Part shown: piece by piece, positions 44,663 to 53,686 of the stretch
Layout of the letters: each line of letters begins with the position of its first letter
Position numbering within the stretch: the first letter of the stretch is position 1
Origin: Luteimonas yindakuii
GTDB lineage: Bacteria; Pseudomonadota; Gammaproteobacteria; Xanthomonadales; Xanthomonadaceae
DNA length: 64,000 bases
Assembly: GCF_004803715.2 (NCBI RefSeq)
Contig: NZ_CP039383.2
Location: forward strand, 1,364,001-1,428,000
Reading direction: 5' to 3'
The notes under the pieces: generated by a model
What the model was told of the DNA's origin: nothing
Database searches by the model: none
What the model saw: the letters and a program-made list of their open reading frames with translations, nothing else
Made by a program: the position numbers and the translations under genes

Positions 44663-44880
44663 GGGGTCCCGGAGATGGGTCGCGCAGGCAGGGCCCCGCG
44701 ACGGGCGTGCAGTGTCGCCGAAAGCGCATCGCAGCGCCTCAGGCGCGAGGTACGGAGTTCACGTTGGGGTACAGCGCGTGGGGCTGCCCGCGGCTGCCAG
44801 CGGCCGGTACCGACGGACTGGACCCGTATGTCGGGAAGTTTTGCCCGGGGGCGGATACGCGGGGCGCGCAGCCGCGCAAT

Positions 44881-44910
44881 GAAAAGGCCCGGGCGATGCC
44901 GGGCCTTTTC
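44881..44910. terminator. Perfect 12-bp hairpin terminator
   Basis: GAAAAGGCCCGG and CCGGGCCTTTTC pair fully around a 6-nt loop. With A and T runs at both ends it can stop transcription in either direction; it serves the 38-residue gene on the minus strand. Confidence 0.85.
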
Positions 44911-44929
44911 CAGGGTGCACGGAGCGCCC

Positions 44930-45046
44930 TCACACCGGCGCGAACGCCTTGGTGGCGCTCTTCTCGCGCTTCTCGGCCTTCTTCTCCTTCATCGTCTTGG
45001 CCGGCTTCTTCTTCTGTTCCTTCTTCTGGTTCAGACCCTTGCTCAT
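44930..45046 (-). CDS. 38-residue Lys-rich small protein
   Basis: MSKGLNQKKEQKKKPAKTMK begins a 38-residue basic peptide, with about 14 Lys. GGAG lies 6 nt before the ATG and a strong terminator lies 20 nt after the stop, so it is a stand-alone gene. Similar MSKGLNQKKE peptides are, to my knowledge, widespread in xanthomonads with no assigned role. The charge suggests binding to RNA or ribosomes. Confidence 0.8.
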   Translation of the reverse strand: MSKGLNQKKEQKKKPAKTMKEKKAEKREKSATKAFAPV

Positions 45047-45265
45047 TCCGTTCTCCTCGCGTTGGCACGGGGCCGCGACTGCGGACCGTTGGTGGAGTAT
45101 GCCCCTGCCATCGCCGCAACGGTGCCGCGGCCGGCGGCATGCCGTGCGGCCCGGCGGGGCCGGTTCATGCCGGTGTCGGACGGGGCCTTCGCCGGTACGC
45201 GGACGCAGTGGATGTCCCCACGCACGCCGCGGCCGATCACCCCATCATGATTACCACCAGCCCGC

Positions 45266-45646
45266 TCAGCCGTCGCGCTTGAGCAGGGCGGCCAGGGCGG
45301 CGAAGGGCTGGCTGGTGGCGGTGGCCACGGCGTCTTCGGCCCTGCCGGCGGCGACACCGGTGTGGTCGCCGTAACGCGAGTGTTCGTTGTCGTGGCAGTA
45401 CAGGCACAGCAGTTCCCAGTTGCTGCCGTCGGGCGGATTGTCGTCGTGGTTGTGGTTGCGGTGGTGGACGGTGAGTTCCGACAGGTTGCTGCGGTCGAAT
45501 TCGCGCGCGCAGCGGCCGCAGACCCAGGGGTACATGCCGAGCGCGCGTTCGCGATAGCCCTTGGCGCGCTGGTCGGCGTCGCGACGTGCCTGGGCGACGA
45601 TGCGGTCGAGGCGGTCGTTGTCGGGTGGTCGCGGTGGAGTGGCCAT
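45266..45646 (-). CDS. HNH nuclease, YajD-like
   Basis: A 126-residue protein with an HNH site: CGRC zinc pair, LTVHHRNHNHDDN, then LLCLYCHDNEHSRY with the second zinc pair. It matches the YajD group, of unclear biological role. Frames upstream of ATG 45646 are open but read through promoter sequence. Confidence 0.85.
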   Translation of the reverse strand: MATPPRPPDNDRLDRIVAQARRDADQRAKGYRERALGMYPWVCGRCAREFDRSNLSELTVHHRNHNHDDNPPDGSNWELLCLYCHDNEHSRYGDHTGVAAGRAEDAVATATSQPFAALAALLKRDG

Positions 45647-45720
45647 GACGATGCCCGTGCGGGGGAGATGGCGAGCATAAGCCCGTGCACGCGGCGCCGC
45701 ACGCACCTGCACCGGTGATA

Positions 45721-45738
45721 CCAAGGCCATATCCTTGG
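45721..45738. other. Small inverted repeat before the RluA-type gene
   Basis: CCAAGG and CCTTGG flank a 6-nt centre just before the start codon at 45742. It could be a weak operator or translational hairpin. Confidence 0.3.
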
Positions 45739-45741
45739 CGG

Positions 45742-46707
45742 ATGAAGATGCTCCATTCCCCGCTTCATGCGCTGCACGACGGTGATGTGGGAATGCATCG
45801 TGGGGCTCGACCTACCCGCGACGGCATCCCCGCCAGCCGCTTCCAGCTGCCACCGGGACCGTGGACAACGGTGCTCGATGCGCTGTGCGCACGGTTCCCG
45901 CAGGTGGGGCGCGAGACCTGGCTGGACCGCTTCGCCCGCGGGCGCGTGCTCGATGCCCAGGGGCGCCCGCTCGACGCCCGTGGCGCATTCCGAGCCGGCG
46001 CCGAGATCTTCTACTTCCGCGAGGTGGCCGACGAGCCGCGGGTCCCCTTCGTCGAGACCGTGCTGCATGCCGACGCGCATCTCGTGGTGGTCGACAAGCC
46101 GCATTTCCTGCCGGTCACGCCGACGGGCGCGTACGTGCGCGAGACCCTGCTCACCCGGCTGGTGCAGCGCTTCGACAATCCCGCGCTCGTGCCCCTGCAT
46201 CGCATCGACCGCGACACCGCGGGGCTGGTGCTGTTCTCGGCCGACCCGGGCAGTCGGGCCGCCTACCAGGCGTTGTTCCGGGAGCGCCTGATCCGCAAGG
46301 AGTACCGCGCGCTCGCGCCGCCACTGCCGCAGTTGCGGTTTCCCCATCTGCATCGCAGCCGCCTCGAGCGCGCCGAGCCGTTCTTCCTGATGCGCGAAGT
46401 GGCCGGGGCGCCCAACAGCGAGACGGTGATCGATGTGCAGGCCCGCGATGCCGATGCCTGGTGCTATCGGCTGATGCCCATCACCGGGCGCAAGCACCAG
46501 CTGCGCGTGCACATGGCTGCGCTGGGCGTGCCGATCCTCAACGACCCGTTTTATCCACGACTGCGCGAGCCGCTGGAGGACGACCATGCGCGCCCGTTGC
46601 AGCTGTTTGCCGAGGCGCTGGAGTTCGACGATCCGCTGACCGGCGAACGCAGGCGGTTCTCGCGTGGGCAGGGCGTCGCTGGCGATGCGCCCCGGTCCGT
46701 GCCCTGA
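45742..46707 (+). CDS. RluA-family pseudouridine synthase
   Basis: A 321-residue enzyme with catalytic motif HRIDRDTAGLVLFS, VVDKPHFLPV upstream and ITGRKHQLRVHMAALGVPI downstream. It has no S4 domain in the first 80 residues. It modifies uridine in rRNA or tRNA; the site is unknown. Divergent from the HNH gene. Confidence 0.88.
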   Translation: MKMLHSPLHALHDGDVGMHRGARPTRDGIPASRFQLPPGPWTTVLDALCARFPQVGRETWLDRFARGRVLDAQGRPLDARGAFRAGAEIFYFREVADEPRVPFVETVLHADAHLVVVDKPHFLPVTPTGAYVRETLLTRLVQRFDNPALVPLHRIDRDTAGLVLFSADPGSRAAYQALFRERLIRKEYRALAPPLPQLRFPHLHRSRLERAEPFFLMREVAGAPNSETVIDVQARDADAWCYRLMPITGRKHQLRVHMAALGVPILNDPFYPRLREPLEDDHARPLQLFAEALEFDDPLTGERRRFSRGQGVAGDAPRSVP

Positions 46708-46773
46708 CATCCGTTCACGCGTGCCGAACGGCCGCGTCCGAATCATCGGTCGCAGCCGATGGAGCGCACCGAC

Positions 46774-47304
46774 ATGTCAGACAACCCCGTCACCGGAGAA
46801 ATCTCCAACAGCAAGATCGCCGCGGTGTTCGATACCGCCGCCGCCGCCCGCGACGCCGCGACCGCGGCGATCTCGGCGATGGACCTGCACCCGACCCAGG
46901 TGAAGGTCATCACCCCCGACGAGCCCGACGCCAGCATCAAGCTCGAGCCCGAGGGTCGCGGCATCTGGCGCACCATCGTGATCGCGCACCTGCGGCTGGG
47001 CCTGTTCGGCGCTGCCGCCGGTGCGATCGCATTCGCGATCATGATGTGGATCGGCGTGCCCTTCGTCGTGCAGTCGCCGGTTGCCGCCGCGCTCGTCACC
47101 ATCGCCTTCGCCACGGTTGGTGGGCTCATGCTGGGTGGCCTGGTCGCCATGCGGCCCGACCACGACCGCTACGTGGATGCGACGCGCACGGCGATGGCGG
47201 CGCGCCGGACGACGGTCATCGTGCATGCGCGGTCCCGGGAGGAGCAGCAGCAGGCAAAGGATTTCATGAGCGGTCGCGGAGGCGACGTCACCGGCACGTT
47301 GTGA
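46774..47304 (+). CDS. Membrane protein with two-helix hairpin
   Basis: A 176-residue protein with a soluble N-terminal domain (AAVFDTAAAARDAATAAISA, VKVITPDE), two helices at about 75-95 and 103-123 rich in Gly and Ala, and a C-terminal domain that ends THVIVHA-like (TTVIVHARS). This is a common stress-related membrane family without known function. ATG 46774 is preferred because GGAG lies 8 nt before it; ATG 46759 is possible. Confidence 0.68.
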   Translation: MSDNPVTGEISNSKIAAVFDTAAAARDAATAAISAMDLHPTQVKVITPDEPDASIKLEPEGRGIWRTIVIAHLRLGLFGAAAGAIAFAIMMWIGVPFVVQSPVAAALVTIAFATVGGLMLGGLVAMRPDHDRYVDATRTAMAARRTTVIVHARSREEQQQAKDFMSGRGGDVTGTL

Positions 47305-47481
47305 GCGTCGCGCCTGCGGAACTCCCGCGAGAGATTCGATGGCCGCCGTGACGCACGCCTCATCAAGGTGAACCGCCCCGCACGCGGAACTGCGTCGGGC
47401 CTCGGCTTACACATGCCGATGGCATCGGTCTGAATAGCCTGCTTGCACTGGCTACCGCCGCAAGACACCGAGCATTCCGGA

Positions 47482-48234
47482 ATGACGTCGCGCAACAGTG
47501 TCACCCCACGCCTCGCCTGCAAGGCGTCCGTGGCAGTTCCCCGCCCGGCTGACGGAGCGGGGGAGATCACCAGCCGTTTCCTAGAATTCGTCGGCGACCC
47601 GGACTTCCCCTGTGTCGGTTCCAAGGCGGCGTTGGCCCGCAATGCGATCGAACCGTACGAGTTCGGGCGCTTGGGCGATCGCAGGAACGACGCGCAGTTG
47701 CTCGCCGATCTGGCCGGCTTCGCCCGCCGCGTCGACGCCATGGACCCCGCGGATACCACTATCCGTTCGTTCGTCGCGCTGTTCGACGGCCCACAGGACA
47801 CCGACGAGCCCCGTTTCGAGGCGATGCTGTGGTCACAGTTGCAGCGCCTGCATGACCTTGACGCGCGTCGCGGTACGCCGTGGGCGGCCGACGTGAGCTG
47901 TGATCCGCACGATCCACGCTTCAGCCTGAGCCTGGCCGGGCATCCGTTCTTCGTCATCGGCCTGCACCCCGGTGCATCGAGGCTGGCACGCCGGTTTGCG
48001 TGGCCGGCGCTGGTGTTCAACTCGCATCGCCAGTTCGAGCGCCTGCGCGCGGACGGGCGTTACGCCAAGATGCAGGCGGCGACGCGTGCACGCGATATCG
48101 CCCTGCAGGGTTCGATCAATCCGAACCTCGCCGATTTCGGCACCGCGACGGAGACCCGGCAGTACAGCGGGCGCGCGGTGGATGAGGGTTGGACCTGTCC
48201 CTTCCGCGTACGCAGCGTCAATGACCGGGGTTGA
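47482..48234 (+). CDS. YqcI/YcgG family protein
   Basis: A 250-residue soluble protein with the family blocks FPCVGSKAAL, FVALFDGP, DPHDPRFSLSLAGHPFFVIGLHP and VFNSHRQFERL. Function is unknown, though members resemble heme-oxygenase-distant or guanitoxin-pathway enzymes. Its end lies 4 nt before the DUF1989 gene start, and the two families often sit together. Confidence 0.85.
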   Translation: MTSRNSVTPRLACKASVAVPRPADGAGEITSRFLEFVGDPDFPCVGSKAALARNAIEPYEFGRLGDRRNDAQLLADLAGFARRVDAMDPADTTIRSFVALFDGPQDTDEPRFEAMLWSQLQRLHDLDARRGTPWAADVSCDPHDPRFSLSLAGHPFFVIGLHPGASRLARRFAWPALVFNSHRQFERLRADGRYAKMQAATRARDIALQGSINPNLADFGTATETRQYSGRAVDEGWTCPFRVRSVNDRG

Positions 48235-48238
48235 ATCG

Positions 48239-48841
48239 ATGAACGTTGCCGTGGAACGCATCCCCCCGTGTTCCGGCCGCGCCGTTGAACTCGAGACCGG
48301 CGACGAGCTGATCGTGATCGACCCGATGGGGCAGCAGGTCAGCGACCTGACCGCATTCGCGCGCGACGACACGGCCGAATACCTGTCGTCCGGCCGGTCC
48401 ATCGATTACGCATCGAAGCTCTGGCTCAGCACGGGCGACGTGCTGTATTCCAACCGCAGCCGTCCGATGTTCACCATCGTGGAAGACACCTGCGGCCGCC
48501 ACGACTTCACCCTGACGCCGTGCTCGAAGCGGATGTTCGAGCTCATCTACGGCGAAACCGAAGGACGGCCCGGCTGCGAGGGCAACCTGGCCTCCGCGCT
48601 CGCACCCTATGGCATCGGTACCGACCGTATCCCGATCGCCTTCAACATCTTCATGAACGTCGCCTTCGACGCCATCACGGGCGCCGTGGCCGTGCTGCCG
48701 CCGTTGAGCCGTGCCGGCGATTCCATCCGGCTGCGCGCGGAAATGCCGATGGTGGTGGCGATGACCGCATGTTCCGCCGGGCAGTCCAACAACTTCAGTT
48801 ACAAGCCGATCGACTTCGGCATCCGGCGCGCGCGGGCATAG
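48239..48841 (+). CDS. DUF1989 (urea carboxylase-associated) family protein
   Basis: A 200-residue protein with GDELIVIDPMGQQVSDLTAF, YASKLWLSTGDVLYSN and CSAGQSNNFSYKPIDF, as in DUF1989 proteins linked to urea carboxylase and guanidine metabolism. ATG 48221, overlapping the YcgG gene, is an in-frame alternative. Co-transcription with YcgG is very likely. No urea carboxylase is in the window. Confidence 0.87.
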   Translation: MNVAVERIPPCSGRAVELETGDELIVIDPMGQQVSDLTAFARDDTAEYLSSGRSIDYASKLWLSTGDVLYSNRSRPMFTIVEDTCGRHDFTLTPCSKRMFELIYGETEGRPGCEGNLASALAPYGIGTDRIPIAFNIFMNVAFDAITGAVAVLPPLSRAGDSIRLRAEMPMVVAMTACSAGQSNNFSYKPIDFGIRRARA

Positions 48842-48912
48842 GCCCGGCGCGCAGGCCGAGGTGTACGCTTCCTGCCTGCGCTGATGCCGGCCACTGCCAC
48901 CGCGAGGCCCCG

Positions 48913-49497
48913 ATGACCATCCCGTTCCAGTGCACCTGCGGCCAGTTGCGTGGCGAGATCGATCCACGCGCCGTCTATGTCCGCGCGGTCTGCTATTGCC
49001 TTGACTGCCAGGCGTATGCGCATGTGCTCGGCCGCGAGGACGTACTCGACGGGCAGGGCGGCAGCGACATCATCGCAATGCAGCCCGGCGGCCTGCGCTT
49101 TACAGCGGGAACCGACCGCCTGGCCTGCCTGTCGTTGAGCCCCAAAGGGCCGCTGCGCTGGCATTCGGCCTGCTGCAACATGCCGATCGCCAACACCGCG
49201 CGTACCCCGGCCCTCCCGTACGCGGGCGTGCTGGTTGCGTGCCTGGCCACCAGTGCGCAGGCATTGGATGCCGCGTTCGGGCCGGCGCGGACCGCGCTCA
49301 ATACCGACTCCGCAGCAGGGAGGGTCGCAGCGACGCCGGTACGAACGGCCGCCGGCATCGCCCGGATCATCCTTGGCGTGGTGCGGGCAAAGCTCGGCCG
49401 CACGCGTGAAAGTCCGTTCTTCGAAAGCCGTAGGTCACAGCCGCGGGTGCTGACGCTGCAGGAACGCGCCGCCGCGACGCCACCGCGCCGCGGCTGA
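48913..49497 (+). CDS. GFA/CENP-V-like zinc-binding protein
   Basis: A 194-residue protein. Cys residues in QCTCGQL, VCYCLDCQAY and SACCNMPIA form the zinc pattern of the glutathione-dependent formaldehyde-activating-like fold. Such proteins bind small thiol adducts, but most, as here, have no proven activity. Confidence 0.78.
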   Translation: MTIPFQCTCGQLRGEIDPRAVYVRAVCYCLDCQAYAHVLGREDVLDGQGGSDIIAMQPGGLRFTAGTDRLACLSLSPKGPLRWHSACCNMPIANTARTPALPYAGVLVACLATSAQALDAAFGPARTALNTDSAAGRVAATPVRTAAGIARIILGVVRAKLGRTRESPFFESRRSQPRVLTLQERAAATPPRRG

Positions 49498-49508
49498 TCG
49501 CGCACGTC

Positions 49509-49997
49509 TCAACGCAGCGGGACGTCGCCGACCTTGTCGTCGTAGTCCTTCTTCGGGTCCACCCCGAACAGCATCTTGACGCCCGCCATCAGGCTGTTCT
49601 CGTTGAGCCACACATGCGCGTCGGCGGCGTCCATGCGCAGCAAGCGCAGCTTCGGATCGTCCTTGCCATCCTCGTACCAGGCGGCCACGAAGGGGTTCCA
49701 CAGCCGCTCGATCACCGCGCGGTCGTTGTCGATGCGCACCTGGCCGGTGATGGTCGCGAACAGGTCGTGGTCCTTCGCCGCGAACGTGGCCTGTGCGGCG
49801 TAGCCCCCGCCACCGCCTTCGAGGGACTGCGCGAGTTCGGTGTCGATGGAGGTGAAGAACCACAGCGGCGCGCGCTGGTCCTCGGCCATCGCCGTCATCG
49901 GACGCGGATCGACGCCCGAAGCACCCAGCATCACTGTGCGGTCCTTGTCCAGGGCCTTCCAGAACTTCTTCTCGAGCTCACGGGTGTCGGTGGTCAT
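49509..49997 (-). CDS. Pyridoxamine-5'-phosphate-oxidase-like general stress protein
   Basis: A 162-residue split-barrel flavin-binding protein of the general stress 26 type (ELEKKFWKALDKDRTVML, RPMTAMAE, LWFFTS, ATITGQVRI, WNPFVAAWYEDGKDDP). It probably binds FMN or F420-like cofactor. Convergent with the GFA gene. Confidence 0.88.
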   Translation of the reverse strand: MTTDTRELEKKFWKALDKDRTVMLGASGVDPRPMTAMAEDQRAPLWFFTSIDTELAQSLEGGGGGYAAQATFAAKDHDLFATITGQVRIDNDRAVIERLWNPFVAAWYEDGKDDPKLRLLRMDAADAHVWLNENSLMAGVKMLFGVDPKKDYDDKVGDVPLR

Positions 49998-50113
49998 GCG
50001 CGGACTCCACGGGGAAAGGACGCTCAGGGTCCGGCCCGGGCCGTGACGGAGCCGCCAAGGTGTCGCTACACGCGGATCGAGCCGGAAGCGCTGCGTTGTT
50101 GCACGATACGGGC

Positions 50114-50731
50114 ATGGATTCCATCACCCCCAAGCCGCATGCGCCGGCCTGCGAGCGCAACCGCGAACCGATCCTCGGTGTCCTGCGCGAATACTTTGCC
50201 GATCGCAAGCATGTGCTGGAGATCGGCAGCGGCACCGGCCAGCACGCGGTGCACTTCGCGCAGGCGATGCCGTGGCTGGCCTGGCAGGCCTCGGACGTCG
50301 CACCGAACCTGCCCGGTATCCAGGCCTGGCTCGATGAGGCCGGGCTCGCCAATACGCCACCGCCGTTGGTGCTGGACGTGCTGCAGTCGCCCTGGCCCGC
50401 GATCGGGGCCGACGCGGTGTTCACCGCCAATTCGCTGCACATCATGGGCATGGATGGGGTGGAGGCGTTCTTCCACGGCGTCGGGCGCACGCTGTCCGCA
50501 GCCGCCGGCGGCACGCTGGTGGCCTACGGCCCGTTCAATTACGGCGGCAGCTGGACCAGCGACAGCAACCGCGATTTCGATGGCTGGCTGAAGGCGCGTG
50601 ATCCGCGTTCGGGCATCCGGGATTTCGAGGCCTGCGACATGCTGGCCAGCCGCGCGGGGCTCCGGTTCGTTGCCGACGTGGCGATGCCCGCCAACAACCG
50701 CTGCCTGGTATGGAGGCGCGGACCGGGTTGA
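50114..50731 (+). CDS. DUF938 methyltransferase-fold protein
   Basis: A 205-residue SAM-dependent methyltransferase-like protein: VLEIGSGTGQHAVHFAQ as SAM loop, ASDVAPNLPGI, and the family mark TANSLHIMGMDGVEAFF and YGPFNYGG. Substrate unknown. Divergent from the stress protein gene. Confidence 0.88.
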   Translation: MDSITPKPHAPACERNREPILGVLREYFADRKHVLEIGSGTGQHAVHFAQAMPWLAWQASDVAPNLPGIQAWLDEAGLANTPPPLVLDVLQSPWPAIGADAVFTANSLHIMGMDGVEAFFHGVGRTLSAAAGGTLVAYGPFNYGGSWTSDSNRDFDGWLKARDPRSGIRDFEACDMLASRAGLRFVADVAMPANNRCLVWRRGPG

Positions 50732-50823
50732 TCCGCGATTTCTGCTGCCACCGCATGCATGCATCGACGCGCCCCTGCATCGGGGTTCGCTAGGCTCGAA
50801 GCTGCGATCAATCGGACACACAG

Positions 50824-51996
50824 ATGCCTGGTTTCGAGCCGGAGACCTGCAACGCGCCCGCCAGCGCATGCCGTAACGGCCATGCGCGACCTGCACGGCC
50901 GGTCGCCATTGCGTTCGTGCTCCTCGCCATGGGGACCGCGGCTGCCTGCAGCGAGGTCGAGCCAACCATGCGAGCTGCTACCGCGGAAGATGCAGCGCTT
51001 CCGGCGCAGTCGCAGCCGACTGCGGCAGTGCCCGCACCGCTGACAGCGGCGCAACACGCGGCCGTCGAGGCCCTGCTGGACGATGCCGGGACGATCGAGC
51101 CGCTGAAGGCGGTGGTCGTCGCCCACGACGGCAGGGTCATCGCCGAACGTGGCTATCGCGGCGCCACGCCGGCCACGTCCACCAACATCAAGTCCGCATC
51201 GAAATCGGTGATGTCGGCGCTGGTCGGCATCGCCATCGACAAGGGCGTGCTTGCGGGCACCGACCAGCCGATCGCACCGCTGCTGCACAGCGACCTGCCG
51301 CAGGATCCGGATCCACGGCTGGCGCAGGTGACCATCGGCCATCTGCTCACGATGCAGGCGGGACTGGAGCGCACCTCCGGCGCGAACTACGGACGCTGGG
51401 TCACCAGCCGGAACTGGGTGCGCGCGGCGCTGGCGCAGCCGTTCGTCGACGAGCCCGGCGGGGCGATGCTGTACTCCACCGGGTCCACGCATCTGCTGTC
51501 CGCGATCCTGGTGCGCGTCACCGGCCGCTCGACGCTGGATCTCGCGCGTGAATGGCTCGGTCCGCAGGAAGGCTTCGCGATCACTGCCTGGGATCGGGAT
51601 CCGCAGGGGATCCATCTCGGCGGCAACAACATGGCGATGAGTACCCGTTCGCTGTTGGCGTTCGGCGAGCTGTACCGCAATGGCGGCCGCAGCACCCAGG
51701 GCCGGCAGCTGCTGTCGCAGGCCTGGATCGACGCCTCGTGGCAGCCGCGTACCGCATCGCGCTATACCGGCGATGCCTACGGCTACGGCTGGTTCCTGCG
51801 CGACATCGCCGGCGATCCGGTGCGCTACGCCTGGGGCTACGGCGGGCAGATGCTCTACATCGTGCCGTCGCTACGGCTGACCGTGGCGATGACGTCCGAT
51901 GACGGCGCCGCCTCCGCGCGCACCGGGCATCGCGATGACCTGCACGGCCTGATGGGCCGGATCATCGCGGCGGTGCGGGAACAGCCTGCGGGGTAG
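50824..51996 (+). CDS. Serine beta-lactamase-fold hydrolase (class C-like), lipoprotein
   Basis: A 390-residue envelope protein. A basic N-terminus leads to a helix ending GTAAAC, a plausible lipobox with Cys 42. Catalytic S124-x-x-K127 (SASK), the Tyr motif YSTGS, and a C-terminal WGYGGQ in the place of the KTG motif match the beta-lactamase/esterase fold. It may be a peptidase or esterase and need not give resistance. The start lies unusually far before the helix, so a later start is possible. Confidence 0.82.
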   Translation: MPGFEPETCNAPASACRNGHARPARPVAIAFVLLAMGTAAACSEVEPTMRAATAEDAALPAQSQPTAAVPAPLTAAQHAAVEALLDDAGTIEPLKAVVVAHDGRVIAERGYRGATPATSTNIKSASKSVMSALVGIAIDKGVLAGTDQPIAPLLHSDLPQDPDPRLAQVTIGHLLTMQAGLERTSGANYGRWVTSRNWVRAALAQPFVDEPGGAMLYSTGSTHLLSAILVRVTGRSTLDLAREWLGPQEGFAITAWDRDPQGIHLGGNNMAMSTRSLLAFGELYRNGGRSTQGRQLLSQAWIDASWQPRTASRYTGDAYGYGWFLRDIAGDPVRYAWGYGGQMLYIVPSLRLTVAMTSDDGAASARTGHRDDLHGLMGRIIAAVREQPAG

Positions 51997-52011
51997 CGGG
52001 ACCAGCCGTAT

Positions 52012-52815
52012 TCAACCGGCCAGCGACGCGGCGATCCGGGCTTCCGTCTGGTCGAGCTGGACCAGCAGGGCGTCGTGGGCGCCAGCGTCGGGCATGCCGG
52101 TGATCAGCTCGCGCAGGACCTGGAGATCCTGCCGGCGGCCGAGCCGGTCGTTGAGCTTCTGCAGGCGACGGACCTGGCGGTCGTGGCGGTCATTGGCGAA
52201 CGCCGCGGCCAGCCGGGGCCTTATGCGGTGGACGGCCTGCACCTGCATCCGCAGCTTGCGTACGCGCCTGCGCCAGCGGTGCAGATTGTCGGGCGTCGGC
52301 TCCCGGCGCGCCTGCTTGCGGGCCTTGTCGACGCGACGCTGGCCACGCTCCAGTCCACGCCTCAGATGCCGGCCGCGCAGGGTCTCCCACGCGGCGGAGT
52401 CGATCCGCCGCGCTGCACGCGCCACCCAGGCGCGCCGTCGCGCGAAGCCGGGGTCGTGGGCGAGCGCCTCGGCGAGCAGCGCATCGCGGCGCGCAACCAG
52501 GCGCGCGACCACCGGCTCCCATAGGGCGCCTTCGTCGCGGGCAAGGCCGCGCGCCACATCGATGGTGGCGTGGGCGTCACGCAGCGCGGACAGGCTGTCG
52601 CCGGTGCGTTGCAGGATGCGGTCGGCGACCGCGAGGTCCAGCGGCCCGTCCACGAGCTGCAGCAGCGCACGCAGCCGGCGGATGGCCTTGCGCGCGGCGT
52701 GGATGGATTCATGCACCCCGTCGGGCGATGCCAGCGCCTGCCCGATGGCATCGAGCTCGCTTCGTGCGAGCTCGAGTGCGGTCTGCGCGGTGGCGGTGGG
52801 CGTGGGCATGTCCAT
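52012..52815 (-). CDS. CHAD-domain protein
   Basis: A 267-residue helical protein rich in Arg and His that matches CHAD (VHESIHAARKAIRRLRALL, DNLHRWRRRVRKLRMQV). CHAD binds inorganic polyphosphate. It follows the DNA glycosylase gene by 22 nt. Confidence 0.9.
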   Translation of the reverse strand: MDMPTPTATAQTALELARSELDAIGQALASPDGVHESIHAARKAIRRLRALLQLVDGPLDLAVADRILQRTGDSLSALRDAHATIDVARGLARDEGALWEPVVARLVARRDALLAEALAHDPGFARRRAWVARAARRIDSAAWETLRGRHLRRGLERGQRRVDKARKQARREPTPDNLHRWRRRVRKLRMQVQAVHRIRPRLAAAFANDRHDRQVRRLQKLNDRLGRRQDLQVLRELITGMPDAGAHDALLVQLDQTEARIAASLAG

Positions 52816-52837
52816 GCTGCGACTCGGGGCCTGGTAC

Positions 52838-53575
52838 TCAACCGTACATCCGCTGGCAGGTCCCGCACCAGAAGGCACGCCGTTGTGCCTGCCCCAGGTG
52901 CTTGCGATAGCTGAGTCGCGTGCCGTCGCGCGGACAGGTGGTCTTCGTGTGCACCTGGTAGTTCTTCCGGAGCACGAAGGCCTTTTTCCAGTGGTAGAAA
53001 TCGAAGCTGTAGTCGCGCGCCTGGGCGACCAGTTCCGACAGCTTGCGCGGTGGCAACGCGCCGATCCGGCTCTCGGGGTGCACGCGGATGCGGTGCAGCA
53101 CCTCGTTCTTGATGATGTTGCCGACGCCGGCGAACACGTCCTGGTCCAGCAGGGCGTCGGCGGCCAGCGTCCCGGGTTCCGCCCTGAGCTTGCGCCGCGC
53201 GGCGGCGGCGTCCCAGCTGTCGGCCATCACGTCGGCGCTCCAGTCATAGCTGTCGTCGAGGTCGCCCTCGATGAAGCGCACCGAGCACGCGTAGAAGTTC
53301 AGCACCTCGCCCTTGCTGAAACCCAGCGACAGCCGCGGCGGCGTGCCCTTGTCCTCGTTGATGCGATAGCTGCCGAACAGCAGGAAGTGGATGCGCAGGG
53401 CGAAGCCGTCGAACTGCAGCAGGAAATGCTTGCCCCAGCTGCGCACGGCCAGCACCTTGCGGTTGCGCATGCGGTCGATGTCCTGGCTGCTGTTGCCCGA
53501 AACCCGCAGTACCTTGCGGCCGGCGAACTGCGCAGCGGCCTCGCGGAGGATGACGATCGAAGGACCTTCAGGCAT
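52838..53575 (-). CDS. Fpg/Nei-family DNA glycosylase
   Basis: A 245-residue base-excision repair enzyme. It starts MPEGPS with the catalytic Pro and Glu, has K in WGKHFLLQF, and the helix-two-turn-helix DQDVFAGVGNIIKNEVL. The C-terminal zinc finger is odd: the first half shows H-TKTT-C without the usual C-x2-C, while the second half keeps CGTC. It excises oxidised bases and cleaves the strand. Start at ATG 53575 is fixed by the MPEG requirement. Confidence 0.9.
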   Translation of the reverse strand: MPEGPSIVILREAAAQFAGRKVLRVSGNSSQDIDRMRNRKVLAVRSWGKHFLLQFDGFALRIHFLLFGSYRINEDKGTPPRLSLGFSKGEVLNFYACSVRFIEGDLDDSYDWSADVMADSWDAAAARRKLRAEPGTLAADALLDQDVFAGVGNIIKNEVLHRIRVHPESRIGALPPRKLSELVAQARDYSFDFYHWKKAFVLRKNYQVHTKTTCPRDGTRLSYRKHLGQAQRRAFWCGTCQRMYG

Positions 53576-53686
53576 GCGCGCGAGTATCGCCATGCCCGAT
53601 GAGGCAGGCGTCAACGATGCTGCAGGCACATAGCCCTGCGCGTCGTGCGATGCGGCGCGATGGGTGCCGCGGCCCGCCTGTGCCCG

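Noticed and set aside
50824-51996. A beta-lactamase giving antibiotic resistance
   Set aside because: The fold and SxxK are present, but the third motif is atypical (WGYGGQ) and most such proteins are esterases or peptidases.
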